A program made the translations under genes and the position numbers. A DNA stretch of 6,764 nt from JBAYJT01 sp041664965 (GTDB lineage: Bacteria > Pseudomonadota > Gammaproteobacteria > UBA9339). Where the stretch lies: the NCBI GenBank assembly GCA_041664965.1, contig JBAYJT010000059.1, positions 1 through 6,764 of the forward strand, given 5' to 3'. Below the pieces are notes generated by a model. It had not been told where the DNA came from. It saw only the letters and a program-made list of their open reading frames with translations, and did not search any database. This document shows positions 1 through 5,153 of the stretch, one piece after another. Position 1 is the stretch's first letter, and every line of letters starts with the position of its first letter.

Positions 1-166
1 TATTAAATAAATCAGCTAGACGCCCTGGATCCAAGCCTGGAACCGGAATGTGTGAACCTAGGCGAAAAATAAAAATGCCTATAAGAACAAACAGCAATCT
101 ACGGCCAATTTCGGAAAATTTTCCGCCTACAGCCGCCTTGCTCACATTCGAATTATTTAATGCCAT
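1..166 (-). CDS. secY: Protein translocase subunit SecY, 5' part only (runs off the window)
   Basis: SecY forms the membrane channel of the Sec translocon, through which unfolded proteins cross or enter the inner membrane. Only the first 55 residues are in the window; the gene continues past base 1. The start is ATG at 166-164 (MALNNSNVSK...). Residues 1-20 are a polar cytoplasmic N-terminus. Residues about 21-40 (RRLLFVLIGIFIFRLG) are the first transmembrane helix, followed by the typical SHIPVPGLDP turn that leads to the plug region. This matches the family pattern RRLLFV...FRIGS.IP.PG.D seen in E. coli SecY. The start lies 9 bases after the rplO stop, with a TAGGA ribosome-binding site overlapping that stop. 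secY after rplO is the standard end of the spc operon. The rpmJ gene that often follows would lie outside the window. Confidence 0.95.
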   Translation of the reverse strand, partial: MALNNSNVSKAAVGGKFSEIGRRLLFVLIGIFIFRLGSHIPVPGLDPGRLADLFN

Positions 167-173
167 TAATAAT

Positions 174-178
174 TCCTA
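174..178 (-). promoter_or_regulatory. Ribosome binding site of secY, overlapping the rplO stop
   Basis: TAGGA, seven bases before the secY ATG. It shares its TAG with the stop codon of rplO, so ribosomes ending L15 are placed directly on the secY start. This fixes the secY start at 166 and suggests coupling of the two genes. Confidence 0.7.
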
Positions 179-607
179 CTCAACCTTTCCGCCTTTAGCT
201 TCAATAGCCGCTCGAGCTCCTTTTGTAGCTCCCAAACCAACTAAAGTAATTGCTCGCTTGATGTCACCACACAAAATTACTTTTGCGGATTCAACGTTGG
301 CCTTAATTAAATTAGCTTCTCGTAAAGCGGCTAAGTCGATACGATCAGTCTTAACGCGCTCTAAATCGCCTAAGCGAATTTCCGCGCTTAAAATTCTTTT
401 AGCTGAAGTAAATCCAAATTTGGGAACGCGACGTTGCAAAGGCATTTGTCCGCCTTCGAAACCAATTTTTTGGCTATAGCCAGAACGTGATGTCTGTCCT
501 TTGTGACCACGACCACAAGTCTTACCGTTTCCTGAACCAATACCACGCCCCACACGATATTTAGTTTGCTTTGCGCCCACAGCTGGTTTTAATGTATTAA
601 GTTGCAT
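176..607 (-). CDS. rplO: 50S ribosomal protein L15 (uL15)
   Basis: L15 is a late-binding 23S rRNA protein of the large subunit. The 143 residues match the usual length (144 in E. coli). The N-terminal glycine- and arginine-rich extension that threads into rRNA is intact (GRGIGSGNGKTCGRGHKGQ, about residues 20-38), followed by GFEGGQMPLQRRVPKFGF (49-66). The globular half carries AEIRLGDLE and ends with the family signature TKGARAAIEAKGGKVE. The Cys in GKTCGRGHKGQ replaces the Gly of E. coli; this variant is common in other bacteria. The ATG start lies one base after the rpmD stop, with GAGGA eight bases upstream inside rpmD. secY follows after 9 bases. Confidence 0.98.
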   Translation of the reverse strand: MQLNTLKPAVGAKQTKYRVGRGIGSGNGKTCGRGHKGQTSRSGYSQKIGFEGGQMPLQRRVPKFGFTSAKRILSAEIRLGDLERVKTDRIDLAALREANLIKANVESAKVILCGDIKRAITLVGLGATKGARAAIEAKGGKVE

Positions 608-608
608 A

Positions 609-803
609 CTAAGCTTCCTCGACCTCTAAAAGATACTGAACTTTGTTGATCATGCCTCTGTTTTCCGGCGTGTCTAAAACCTGCACGCTGTGGCGAATAC
701 GACGTAGCCCCAAGCCTCTTACGCAAGCTTTGTGGTTTTTCAAACGCTTGTTTAAACTTTTTTTCAAAGTCACTTTTAAATATTTAGCATTATTGTTTTT
801 CAT
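609..803 (-). CDS. rpmD: 50S ribosomal protein L30 (uL30)
   Basis: L30 is a small large-subunit protein that binds 23S rRNA. It has 64 residues against 59 in E. coli, the extra ones being a polar N-terminal stretch (MKNNNAKY). The core signatures are clear: a Lys/Arg-rich first half, VRGLGLRRIRHSV (28-40), then DTPENRGMINKV (44-55) and an acidic tail VEEA. rpmD is missing from several bacterial phyla but is kept in Gammaproteobacteria, which fits the rest of the window. It begins 2 bases after the rpsE stop and ends one base before rplO. The IRH of LGLRRIRH replaces the usual I-G/K/N-H, a mild change. Confidence 0.96.
   Translation of the reverse strand: MKNNNAKYLKVTLKKSLNKRLKNHKACVRGLGLRRIRHSVQVLDTPENRGMINKVQYLLEVEEA
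616..620 (-). promoter_or_regulatory. Ribosome binding site of rplO inside the end of rpmD
   Basis: GAGGA sits eight bases before the rplO ATG and within the last codons of rpmD. It supports the rplO start at 607 and implies that translation of L30 and L15 is coupled. Confidence 0.6.
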
Positions 804-805
804 AC

Positions 806-1351
806 TTACACTCTTTCTTCTCTGAATAGTTCTTTCAGCGTTAGACCACGCTTTTCAGCAATTTCAGCTGGCGATCGCATACCCAACAATCCGCTCAAAG
901 TAGCACGGGTTACATTGATTGGACAACGTGAACCAACGCATTTTGCCAAAACGTCTCGAATTCCTAAAACTTCACACACTGCGCGCACAGCACCACCGGC
1001 AATTAAACCAGTACCTTCTGAAGCTGGTTGCAAAATAACTTTACTAGCACCATGATAGCCAATAAGCGGATGATGCAAAGTATGTCCTTTTAAATCAATT
1101 TTACGCATGTTACGACGTCCTTTTTCCATGGCTTTCTGAATAGCGGCTGGAACTTCACGCGATTTACCTAATCCCCAACCGATTTTCCCTTTTCCGTCTC
1201 CAACAATAACTAATGCCGAAAAGCTGAAAATACGTCCGCCTTTAACAACTGTGGCAGTACGTCTTACCGATACTAATTTTTCCTGTAAACCGTCGCTATT
1301 TGCGCCTTGCTGCGCTTCATCGTTAACTTTATTTGCAGATTTATTTATCAT
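806..1351 (-). CDS. rpsE: 30S ribosomal protein S5 (uS5)
   Basis: S5 binds 16S rRNA near the decoding region, affects accuracy, and forms part of the mRNA entry helicase with S3 and S4. It has 181 residues, 14 more than E. coli. About 12 of these are a polar N-terminal extension (residues 1-20) before the conserved LQEKL. The N-terminal RNA-binding domain includes VVKGGRIFSFSALVIVGDG (35-53) and REVPAAIQKAMEKGRRNM (65-82). The C-terminal domain includes LQPASEGTGLIAGGAVRAV (107-125) and PINVTRATLSGL (144-155). Unusual points are GWGLGKS where GFGYGKA is usual, KCVGSRCPIN where A.GS.NPIN is usual, and a changed spectinomycin loop (RRTATVVKGG). The ATG start has GGGAAG five bases upstream; the gap to rplR is 26 bases, the largest in the window. 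Confidence 0.98.
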   Translation of the reverse strand: MINKSANKVNDEAQQGANSDGLQEKLVSVRRTATVVKGGRIFSFSALVIVGDGKGKIGWGLGKSREVPAAIQKAMEKGRRNMRKIDLKGHTLHHPLIGYHGASKVILQPASEGTGLIAGGAVRAVCEVLGIRDVLAKCVGSRCPINVTRATLSGLLGMRSPAEIAEKRGLTLKELFREERV

Positions 1352-1356
1352 TTTTT

Positions 1357-1362
1357 CTTCCC
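1357..1362 (-). promoter_or_regulatory. Ribosome binding site of rpsE
   Basis: GGGAAG five bases before the rpsE ATG, in the 26-base gap after rplR. It supports the start that gives S5 its longer N-terminus, since there is no other in-frame ATG before the conserved LQEKL segment. Confidence 0.6.
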
Positions 1363-1377
1363 AAATTCAAAGCCAAA

Positions 1378-1728
1378 CTAAAATTTCAAGCCATGTTCGC
1401 GAGCAGCGTCTGCTAAGGCACGAACTCTACCATGATATCTAAAACCAGAACGATCAAACGCCACCTCTGAAATACCCTGTTTAACGGCGCGTTTCGCTAC
1501 AGCTTTTCCAACCGCTTGGGCAGCTTTAACATTACCACCAAATGCGCATTCTTTCTTGATTTCCTTGTCTAAAGTAGATGCTGCAAGCAAAACCTTACCA
1601 TCTGTAGCTATGACTTGTGCATAAATATGCCGTGGCGTGCGATGTACGCTAAGTCTTACCACTTGCAATTCTTTAATTTTTGAGCGCGTCTTCTTGGCAC
1701 GGCGTAACCTTGAGATCTTCTTATTCAT
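1378..1728 (-). CDS. rplR: 50S ribosomal protein L18 (uL18)
   Basis: L18 binds 5S rRNA and, with L5, attaches it to the large subunit as part of the central protuberance. The 116 residues agree with the family (117 in E. coli). The basic N-terminus (MNKKISRLRRAKKTRSK) is typical. Further signatures are RLSVHRTPRHIYAQVI (25-40), AASTLDKEI (49-57), AVGKAVAKRAV (72-82) and the strongly conserved FDRSGFRYHGRVRALADAAR (91-110) with the GLKF end. It closely resembles gammaproteobacterial L18. Its ATG overlaps the rplF stop as TAATG, so L6 and L18 are probably translated by reinitiation. rpsE follows after 26 bases. Confidence 0.98.
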   Translation of the reverse strand: MNKKISRLRRAKKTRSKIKELQVVRLSVHRTPRHIYAQVIATDGKVLLAASTLDKEIKKECAFGGNVKAAQAVGKAVAKRAVKQGISEVAFDRSGFRYHGRVRALADAAREHGLKF

Positions 1729-2264
1729 TATTTCTTCTTACCCTCTTTTAACGCGATAACTTCACCATCGTAACGAACACCTTTGCCCTTGTACGGCTCT
1801 GGCGGACGGAACCCGCGCACTATAGCTGCTACTTGTCCCAAAACTTGTTTGTTGGCACTCTTTAAAATAATTTCCGTCTGACTAGGCGTTTCAGCAGTTA
1901 CACCTTCTGGCAAGGTATAATCAATCGGATGAGAAAATCCTAAAGCCAACTTTAAAACTTTCCCTTGCACTTGTGCTCTATATCCAACGCCCTCTAAAAG
2001 CAATTTTTTCTGATAACCTTCGCTCACACCTTTGAGCATACCTTGTACCAATGCCCGCAAGGTACCTACTTGGGCAATTGAACCTGGCTCATCACTACTT
2101 GGCGCAAATTTCAAATTGCTACCATCTTTACTAACTTTAACAACAGCATGAATTGCTTGTTGCAAAGAACCGTTTTTACCTTTGACCTTAATGAGCTTAT
2201 CACTAATGGTAACTTCTACTCCAGCTGGAATAGCTAACGGATTTCTTTCTACTCTACTCGTCAT
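1728..2264 (-). CDS. rplF: 50S ribosomal protein L6 (uL6)
   Basis: L6 binds 23S rRNA near the sarcin-ricin loop and the factor-binding site. The 178 residues match the family (177 in E. coli). The start MTSRVERNPLAIPAGVEV is standard apart from one inserted Thr. The two tandem L6 folds are visible: the first spans about residues 10-85 (KVKGKNGSL; TLRALVQGMLKGVSEGY at 68-84). The second begins with KKLLLEGVGYRAQVQGK and contains LGFSHPIDYTLPEGV and PSQTEIILKSANKQVLGQVAA. The signature PPEPYKGKGVRYDGEV (154-169) is intact and the basic end EGKKK is normal. A GAGAGG run lies about eight bases before the ATG. The gene sits 19 bases after rpsH and overlaps rplR by one base. Confidence 0.98.
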   Translation of the reverse strand: MTSRVERNPLAIPAGVEVTISDKLIKVKGKNGSLQQAIHAVVKVSKDGSNLKFAPSSDEPGSIAQVGTLRALVQGMLKGVSEGYQKKLLLEGVGYRAQVQGKVLKLALGFSHPIDYTLPEGVTAETPSQTEIILKSANKQVLGQVAAIVRGFRPPEPYKGKGVRYDGEVIALKEGKKK

Positions 2265-2283
2265 AACTCTTGCCTCTCTAGCC

Positions 2284-2673
2284 TTAGCTCACATAACATA
2301 AAATTTCGCCGCCTTCGCCTAAGGCACGCGCAGAGTGATCAGCCATCACGCCCTTGGAGGTAGAAACTATTGCGATGCCCAAACCACCCATAACTTTCGG
2401 CAAATCACCACCTTTTTTATAAACGCGTAATCCCGGTTTGCTAATCTTGTACATTTCTTGAATAACCGGTTTACCGTGGTGGTATTTGAGACTTAAAATC
2501 AAATTCTTACGTACACCTTCCTCTTTGACGCAATAGCCAGAAATATAGCCTTCGGCTTTTAAAATCTTAGCGATGGCTTCTTTTAGCTTGGAAGCACGCA
2601 CACTAGCTTCAGGTCTACCAATAGCCTGAGCATTTTTAACACAACATATCATATCAGCAATAGGATCACTCAT
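2284..2673 (-). CDS. rpsH: 30S ribosomal protein S8 (uS8), with a changed N-terminus
   Basis: S8 binds 16S rRNA helix 21 in the central domain. In E. coli it also represses the spc operon by binding its mRNA near rplE. The 129 residues match the family (130 in E. coli). I chose ATG 2673 (MSDPIADM) because it matches the family start and has AGAGG seven bases upstream. A TTG six codons earlier would overlap rpsN and adds no conserved residues. The C-terminal RNA-binding half is intact: KPGLRVYKK (79-87), LPKVMGGLGIAIVSTSKGVM (91-110) and GGEILCYVS. The N-terminal half is unusual: DMICCVKNAQ where DMLTRIRNAQ is usual, and VRASKLK where V.MPSSKLK is usual. It is 11 bases after rpsN. Confidence 0.97.
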   Translation of the reverse strand: MSDPIADMICCVKNAQAIGRPEASVRASKLKEAIAKILKAEGYISGYCVKEEGVRKNLILSLKYHHGKPVIQEMYKISKPGLRVYKKGGDLPKVMGGLGIAIVSTSKGVMADHSARALGEGGEILCYVS

Positions 2674-2680
2674 TCTCTTA

Positions 2681-2685
2681 CCTCT
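2681..2685 (-). promoter_or_regulatory. Ribosome binding site that decides the rpsH start
   Basis: AGAGG, overlapping the rpsN stop codon by one base and seven bases before ATG 2673. It favours that ATG over the in-frame TTG at 2691, which lies upstream of the site. Confidence 0.7.
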
Positions 2686-2990
2686 TACCAACTAGCTTTG
2701 ACTAAACCGGGAACATCCCCGCGTACAAAAGCTTCGCGTAAATGAATACGGCAAAGGCCAAATTTTTTATAAACACCGCGCGAGCGACCGCAAATTCTGC
2801 AGCGCTGACGAATGCGACAAGGGCTTTCATCGCGTTTGCTTAAATTTAATTTTTTTACCGCCGCCGCTTTTTCTTCGTATTCGACATACGGACTCTTGAT
2901 AACGTCTTTTAATTGCTCACGTTTCACAAACGCTCGTCGTGATAATAAAATGCGTTTTCTTTCTCGAGCTTTCATGCGAGTTGTCGCCAT
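2685..2990 (-). CDS. rpsN: 30S ribosomal protein S14, long form with a zinc-ligand-like motif (uS14)
   Basis: S14 sits in the head of the small subunit, next to S3 and S10, and is needed for late assembly. The 101 residues match the long type of Gammaproteobacteria, which normally lacks zinc ligands. The C-terminal signature KKFGLCRIHLREAFVRGDVP and the end GLVKASW are typical of that type. What stands out is C64-x2-C67-x12-C80-x2-H83 (RCRICGRSRG...LCRIH). This spacing is that of the zinc ribbon of short S14, CxxC-x12-CxxC, with His as the fourth ligand. E. coli has CNQT and SRIK at these places. A further Cys lies at 58. The reading frame is clean. Whether zinc is bound cannot be told from sequence. 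The ATG start follows rplE by 13 bases. Confidence 0.97.
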   Translation of the reverse strand: MATTRMKARERKRILLSRRAFVKREQLKDVIKSPYVEYEEKAAAVKKLNLSKRDESPCRIRQRCRICGRSRGVYKKFGLCRIHLREAFVRGDVPGLVKASW

Positions 2991-3003
2991 AAATCTTCTA
3001 CCC

Positions 3004-3543
3004 TCAGTCTTTCAATGGAAAATTAAAAGCCAATAACAAAGCCCGCGCATCCGCATCGCTTGTGGCGTTTGTAGTAATTGTTATATCCAAACCACGTATC
3101 TGGTCTATTTTATCGTATTCGATTTCAGGAAATACGATCTGTTCACGAATTCCAAGGCTATAATTACCACGACCATCGAATGATTTCGGGCTCAAGCCAC
3201 GAAAATCGCGAATACGCGGAATAGCAATAGTTATTAAACGATCTAAGAATTCGTACATTCTTTTACCACGCAGAGTAACCTTGCAACCAATGGGCCAACC
3301 TTCACGAATTTTAAAAACTGCCACTGACTTACGCGCTAAGGTTATAACTGACTTTTGACCAGCAATGCGAGTCAAATTATCCACCGCATTTGTGACCATT
3401 TTTTTGTCAGCTGCTGCCTCGCCTACTCCCATATTTAAAGTAATTTTGGAAATACGCGGCACACGCATGGGGTTTTCATAGCCTAATTTCTCGGCTAATT
3501 CCTTGCGAATTTTTTCATTGTATAATTTTTGTAATCTAGCCAT
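3004..3543 (-). CDS. rplE: 50S ribosomal protein L5 (uL5)
   Basis: L5 binds 5S rRNA and contacts the P-site tRNA from the central protuberance. From ATG 3543 the product has 179 residues, exactly the E. coli length, and starts MARLQKLYNEKI in line with MAKLHDYYKDEV. A GTG five codons upstream (3558) overlaps the rplX stop as TAGTG and would add MSKRV; it is possible but has a weaker family match. Signatures are PRISKITLNMGVGEAAADKK (29-48), ARKSVAVFKIREGWPIGCKV (70-89), RDFRGLSPKSFDGRGNYSLG (112-131) and FPEIEYDKIDQIRGLDITI (138-156). In E. coli the start of this gene is where S8 binds to repress the spc operon. I could not recognise that hairpin here. Confidence 0.96.
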   Translation of the reverse strand: MARLQKLYNEKIRKELAEKLGYENPMRVPRISKITLNMGVGEAAADKKMVTNAVDNLTRIAGQKSVITLARKSVAVFKIREGWPIGCKVTLRGKRMYEFLDRLITIAIPRIRDFRGLSPKSFDGRGNYSLGIREQIVFPEIEYDKIDQIRGLDITITTNATSDADARALLLAFNFPLKD

Positions 3544-3557
3544 AACTCTCTTACTCA

Positions 3558-3881
3558 CTAAACTGCATCTACCAATTCACCATTAGATTTAAAATAACGT
3601 ACCTTGCGCCCATCTTCTAATTTTTTAAAACCAACTCGATCTGGCTTGGATGTTACTGGATTGTATAAAGCAACATTAGCCATCATAACAGGAGCCTCTC
3701 TTTCAAGTATGCCACCTGTTTCGTTCTTATTGGGGTTAGGACGAACGTGTTTTTTAACAATATTTGCTCCTTCTACGGTAACGCGTTTTCCGTCTTCAAT
3801 AACAGACAGAACTTTCCCGCGCACACCTTTGCTCTTACCCTTTAGAACAATAACTTCATCGCCTTTTCTGATTTTACGCAT
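3558..3881 (-). CDS. rplX: 50S ribosomal protein L24 (uL24)
   Basis: L24 is an early assembly initiator that binds the 5' region of 23S rRNA and lies near the exit of the peptide tunnel. The 107 residues compare with 104 in E. coli. A KOW motif covers about residues 4-31 (IRKGDEVIVLKGKSKGVRGKV). It is followed by VEGANIVKKHVRPNPN (36-51), GGILEREAPVMMANVALYNP (56-75) and RVGFKKLEDGRKVRYFKSNGE, all family features. The ATG start has AGGTGA four bases upstream. It lies 15 bases after rplN, and its stop is 14 bases before the chosen rplE start. Confidence 0.98.
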   Translation of the reverse strand: MRKIRKGDEVIVLKGKSKGVRGKVLSVIEDGKRVTVEGANIVKKHVRPNPNKNETGGILEREAPVMMANVALYNPVTSKPDRVGFKKLEDGRKVRYFKSNGELVDAV

Positions 3882-3885
3882 GATA

Positions 3886-3891
3886 TCACCT
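3886..3891 (-). promoter_or_regulatory. Ribosome binding site of rplX
   Basis: AGGTGA four bases before the rplX ATG in the 15-base gap after rplN. It is one of the better sites in the window and supports the start at 3881. Confidence 0.6.
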
Positions 3892-3896
3892 AAAAA

Positions 3897-4265
3897 CTAT
3901 AAAACTTCCAGCGCTAACGAAACTATTTTCATAAAAAGTTCCGTACGCAATTCACGAGTTACCGGACCAAACACACGAGTTCCTATTGGCTGTAATTGGG
4001 CATTGAGCAATACAACTGCATTGCTATCAAAGCGTATAGCAGATCCATCCGAACGACGCACACCTTTTCTGGTACGCACAACCACTGCGTTTGACACTTC
4101 ACCTTTTTTGACCTTCCCATCAGGAGCAACTTCTTTAACAGTCACCTTGACGATATCGCCAATACCTGCATAACGCCGACCTGACCCACCTTTAGCTTGG
4201 ATACACATAACACGGCGTGCTCCGCTGTTATCGGCCACATTTAACATTGTTTTTTTCTGTATCAT
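3897..4265 (-). CDS. rplN: 50S ribosomal protein L14 (uL14)
   Basis: L14 binds 23S rRNA at the subunit interface, forms bridges to 16S rRNA, and is the docking site for the silencing factor RsfS. The 122 residues match the family (123 in E. coli). Signatures are MLNVADNSGARRVMCI (7-22), GRRYAGIGDIVKVTVKE (29-45), VVVRTRKGVRRSDGS (61-75) and PIGTRVFGPVTRELR (93-107). The end reads SLALEVL where the family almost always has SLAPEVL, a Pro-to-Leu change at residue 119 (codon CTG). This is the first gene of the spc group. It follows rpsQ by only 17 bases, too little for the promoter gap seen in E. coli. The site before the ATG is weak (GAGCG). Confidence 0.98.
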   Translation of the reverse strand: MIQKKTMLNVADNSGARRVMCIQAKGGSGRRYAGIGDIVKVTVKEVAPDGKVKKGEVSNAVVVRTRKGVRRSDGSAIRFDSNAVVLLNAQLQPIGTRVFGPVTRELRTELFMKIVSLALEVL

Positions 4266-4282
4266 ACTACGCTCAATTTGTT

Positions 4283-4543
4283 TTATTTAACGATTTCCAC
4301 AACTCGCCACTGCTTCGTTTTCGATATAGGACGAGTTTCCGCTATAATTACTACATCGCCTTCCTTGCAAGAATTATTCTCATCATGAGCATGAATTTTT
4401 GTAGAACGTTGCACATATTTGCCATAAACAGGGTGCTTAACCTTGCGCACCACCAAAACTACAACAGTGCGGTCCATTTTATCGCTCACAACTTTGCCAG
4501 TTAATGTCTTAGTTGTTTTTTTCTGATTATTTTGCTCGCTCAT
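4283..4543 (-). CDS. rpsQ: 30S ribosomal protein S17 (uS17)
   Basis: S17 is a primary binder of the 5' domain of 16S rRNA with an OB fold. The 86 residues match the family (84 in E. coli). After a polar N-terminal tail (MSEQNNQKKTTKT) come LTGKVVSDKMDRTVVVLVVR (14-33), HPVYGKYVQRSTKIHAHDE (37-55) and the signature GDVVIIAETRPISKTKQWRV (62-81). The ATG overlaps the rpmC stop as ATGA, so translation is coupled to L29. This is the last gene of the S10 group. In E. coli a transcription boundary follows it; here rplN starts 17 bases on. Confidence 0.98.
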   Translation of the reverse strand: MSEQNNQKKTTKTLTGKVVSDKMDRTVVVLVVRKVKHPVYGKYVQRSTKIHAHDENNSCKEGDVVIIAETRPISKTKQWRVVEIVK

Positions 4544-4737
4544 GATTTCTTCACACCTTCTCGTAAAATAGTTTTAATACGGGCAATATTGCGGCGCACT
4601 TCTTTTCTAGCTTGTGGCTTAGCTTTCACTTCATCTAAGCCCTTACCTATGCGCAAATTAAATTCTTCACGCAAAAGTGCCGTCAATTCCTGTTGCAATT
4701 CTTCCATTGTCTTTTTTCTTAGTTCGCTAGCTTTCAT
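4540..4737 (-). CDS. rpmC: 50S ribosomal protein L29 (uL29)
   Basis: L29 is a small two-helix protein at the peptide tunnel exit beside L23, near the docking surface for trigger factor and SRP. The 65 residues match the family (63 in E. coli). The antiparallel coiled pair is visible as MKASELRKKTMEELQQELTA and, after FNLRIGKG, ARKEVRRNIARIKTILRE (43-60). Key family residues EL, L..L..E.F.LR and R..IARIKT are present. It overlaps both neighbours: TAATG with rplP and ATGA with rpsQ. This makes a tightly coupled L16-L29-S17 trio. Confidence 0.97.
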   Translation of the reverse strand: MKASELRKKTMEELQQELTALLREEFNLRIGKGLDEVKAKPQARKEVRRNIARIKTILREGVKKS

Positions 4738-5150
4738 TACATTATCACTCGTTTAACAAATGTTGTACTAATTGGTAACTTGGCTGCTGCCAATTTAAAA
4801 GCCTTACGGGCTATTTCTTCGGTAACGCCTTCGATCTCAAACAAGACTTTACCTGGTTGTATTTGAGCAACCCAGTACTCAACTGGCCCTTTGCCTTTAC
4901 CTTGTCTAACTTCTAATGGCTTTTTAGTGATTGGTTTATCTGGAAAAATACGGATCCAAATTTTACCACCACGTTTAACAAAGTGAGTCACAGTACGACG
5001 CGATGCTTCAATTTGGCGTGCAGTCAAACGACCACGATCTGAGGCTTTTAAACCAAATTCACCAAAACTTACCTTGCTGCCGCGAGTAGCAACACCCCTG
5101 TTTTTACCTTTGAATTGTTTACGAAATTTCGTGCGTTTCGGTTGTAACAT
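4737..5150 (-). CDS. rplP: 50S ribosomal protein L16 (uL16)
   Basis: L16 lies by the A site of the large subunit and helps arrange the peptidyl-transferase centre and tRNA binding. The 137 residues compare with 136 in E. coli. Signatures are MLQPKRTKFRKQFKGKNRG (1-19), FGEFGLKA (29-36), ARQIEASRRTVTHFVKRGGK (44-63), IRIFPDKPITKKPLEVRQGKG, then EYWVAQIQPGKVLFEI and FKLAAAKLPISTTFVKR. Arg82 corresponds to E. coli Arg81, the residue hydroxylated by YcfD/RoxA. The gene starts 3 bases after rpsC, with GGAGAG inside the end of rpsC. It overlaps rpmC by one base (TAATG). Confidence 0.98.
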   Translation of the reverse strand: MLQPKRTKFRKQFKGKNRGVATRGSKVSFGEFGLKASDRGRLTARQIEASRRTVTHFVKRGGKIWIRIFPDKPITKKPLEVRQGKGKGPVEYWVAQIQPGKVLFEIEGVTEEIARKAFKLAAAKLPISTTFVKRVIM

Positions 5151-5153
5151 AGC

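Noticed and set aside
48..479. A 143-codon open frame on the plus strand opposite secY and rplO
   Set aside because: It is antisense to the SecY N-terminus and L15, both of which match their families residue by residue.
2674..2691. A six-codon upstream extension of rpsH from a TTG start
   Set aside because: It would begin inside rpsN, upstream of the AGAGG site, and adds MVRGKR, which has no counterpart in S8 proteins. ATG 2673 gives the family start.
3544..3558. A GTG start for rplE adding five residues (MSKRV)
   Set aside because: The ATG at 3543 gives the exact family length of 179 and the usual MA.L start. The GTG overlaps the rplX stop and remains a minor possibility.
3500..3600. An S8-binding operator hairpin near the rplE start
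   Set aside because: This is where E. coli has its spc operon repressor site, but I could not find a hairpin resembling 16S rRNA helix 21 here by eye. A covariance search would be needed.
3604..4173. A 189-codon open frame on the plus strand across rplX and rplN
   Set aside because: It is antisense to two certain ribosomal-protein genes, spans their junction, and its translation resembles no family I know. Open antisense frames are expected opposite lysine- and alanine-rich genes.
4341..4370. A possible promoter inside rpsQ (TTGCAA, 18 bases, TATAGC, minus strand)
   Set aside because: Each hexamer matches the sigma-70 consensus at only four of six bases and the DNA is AT-rich coding sequence, so chance matches are likely. 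Mapping of transcript starts would decide.
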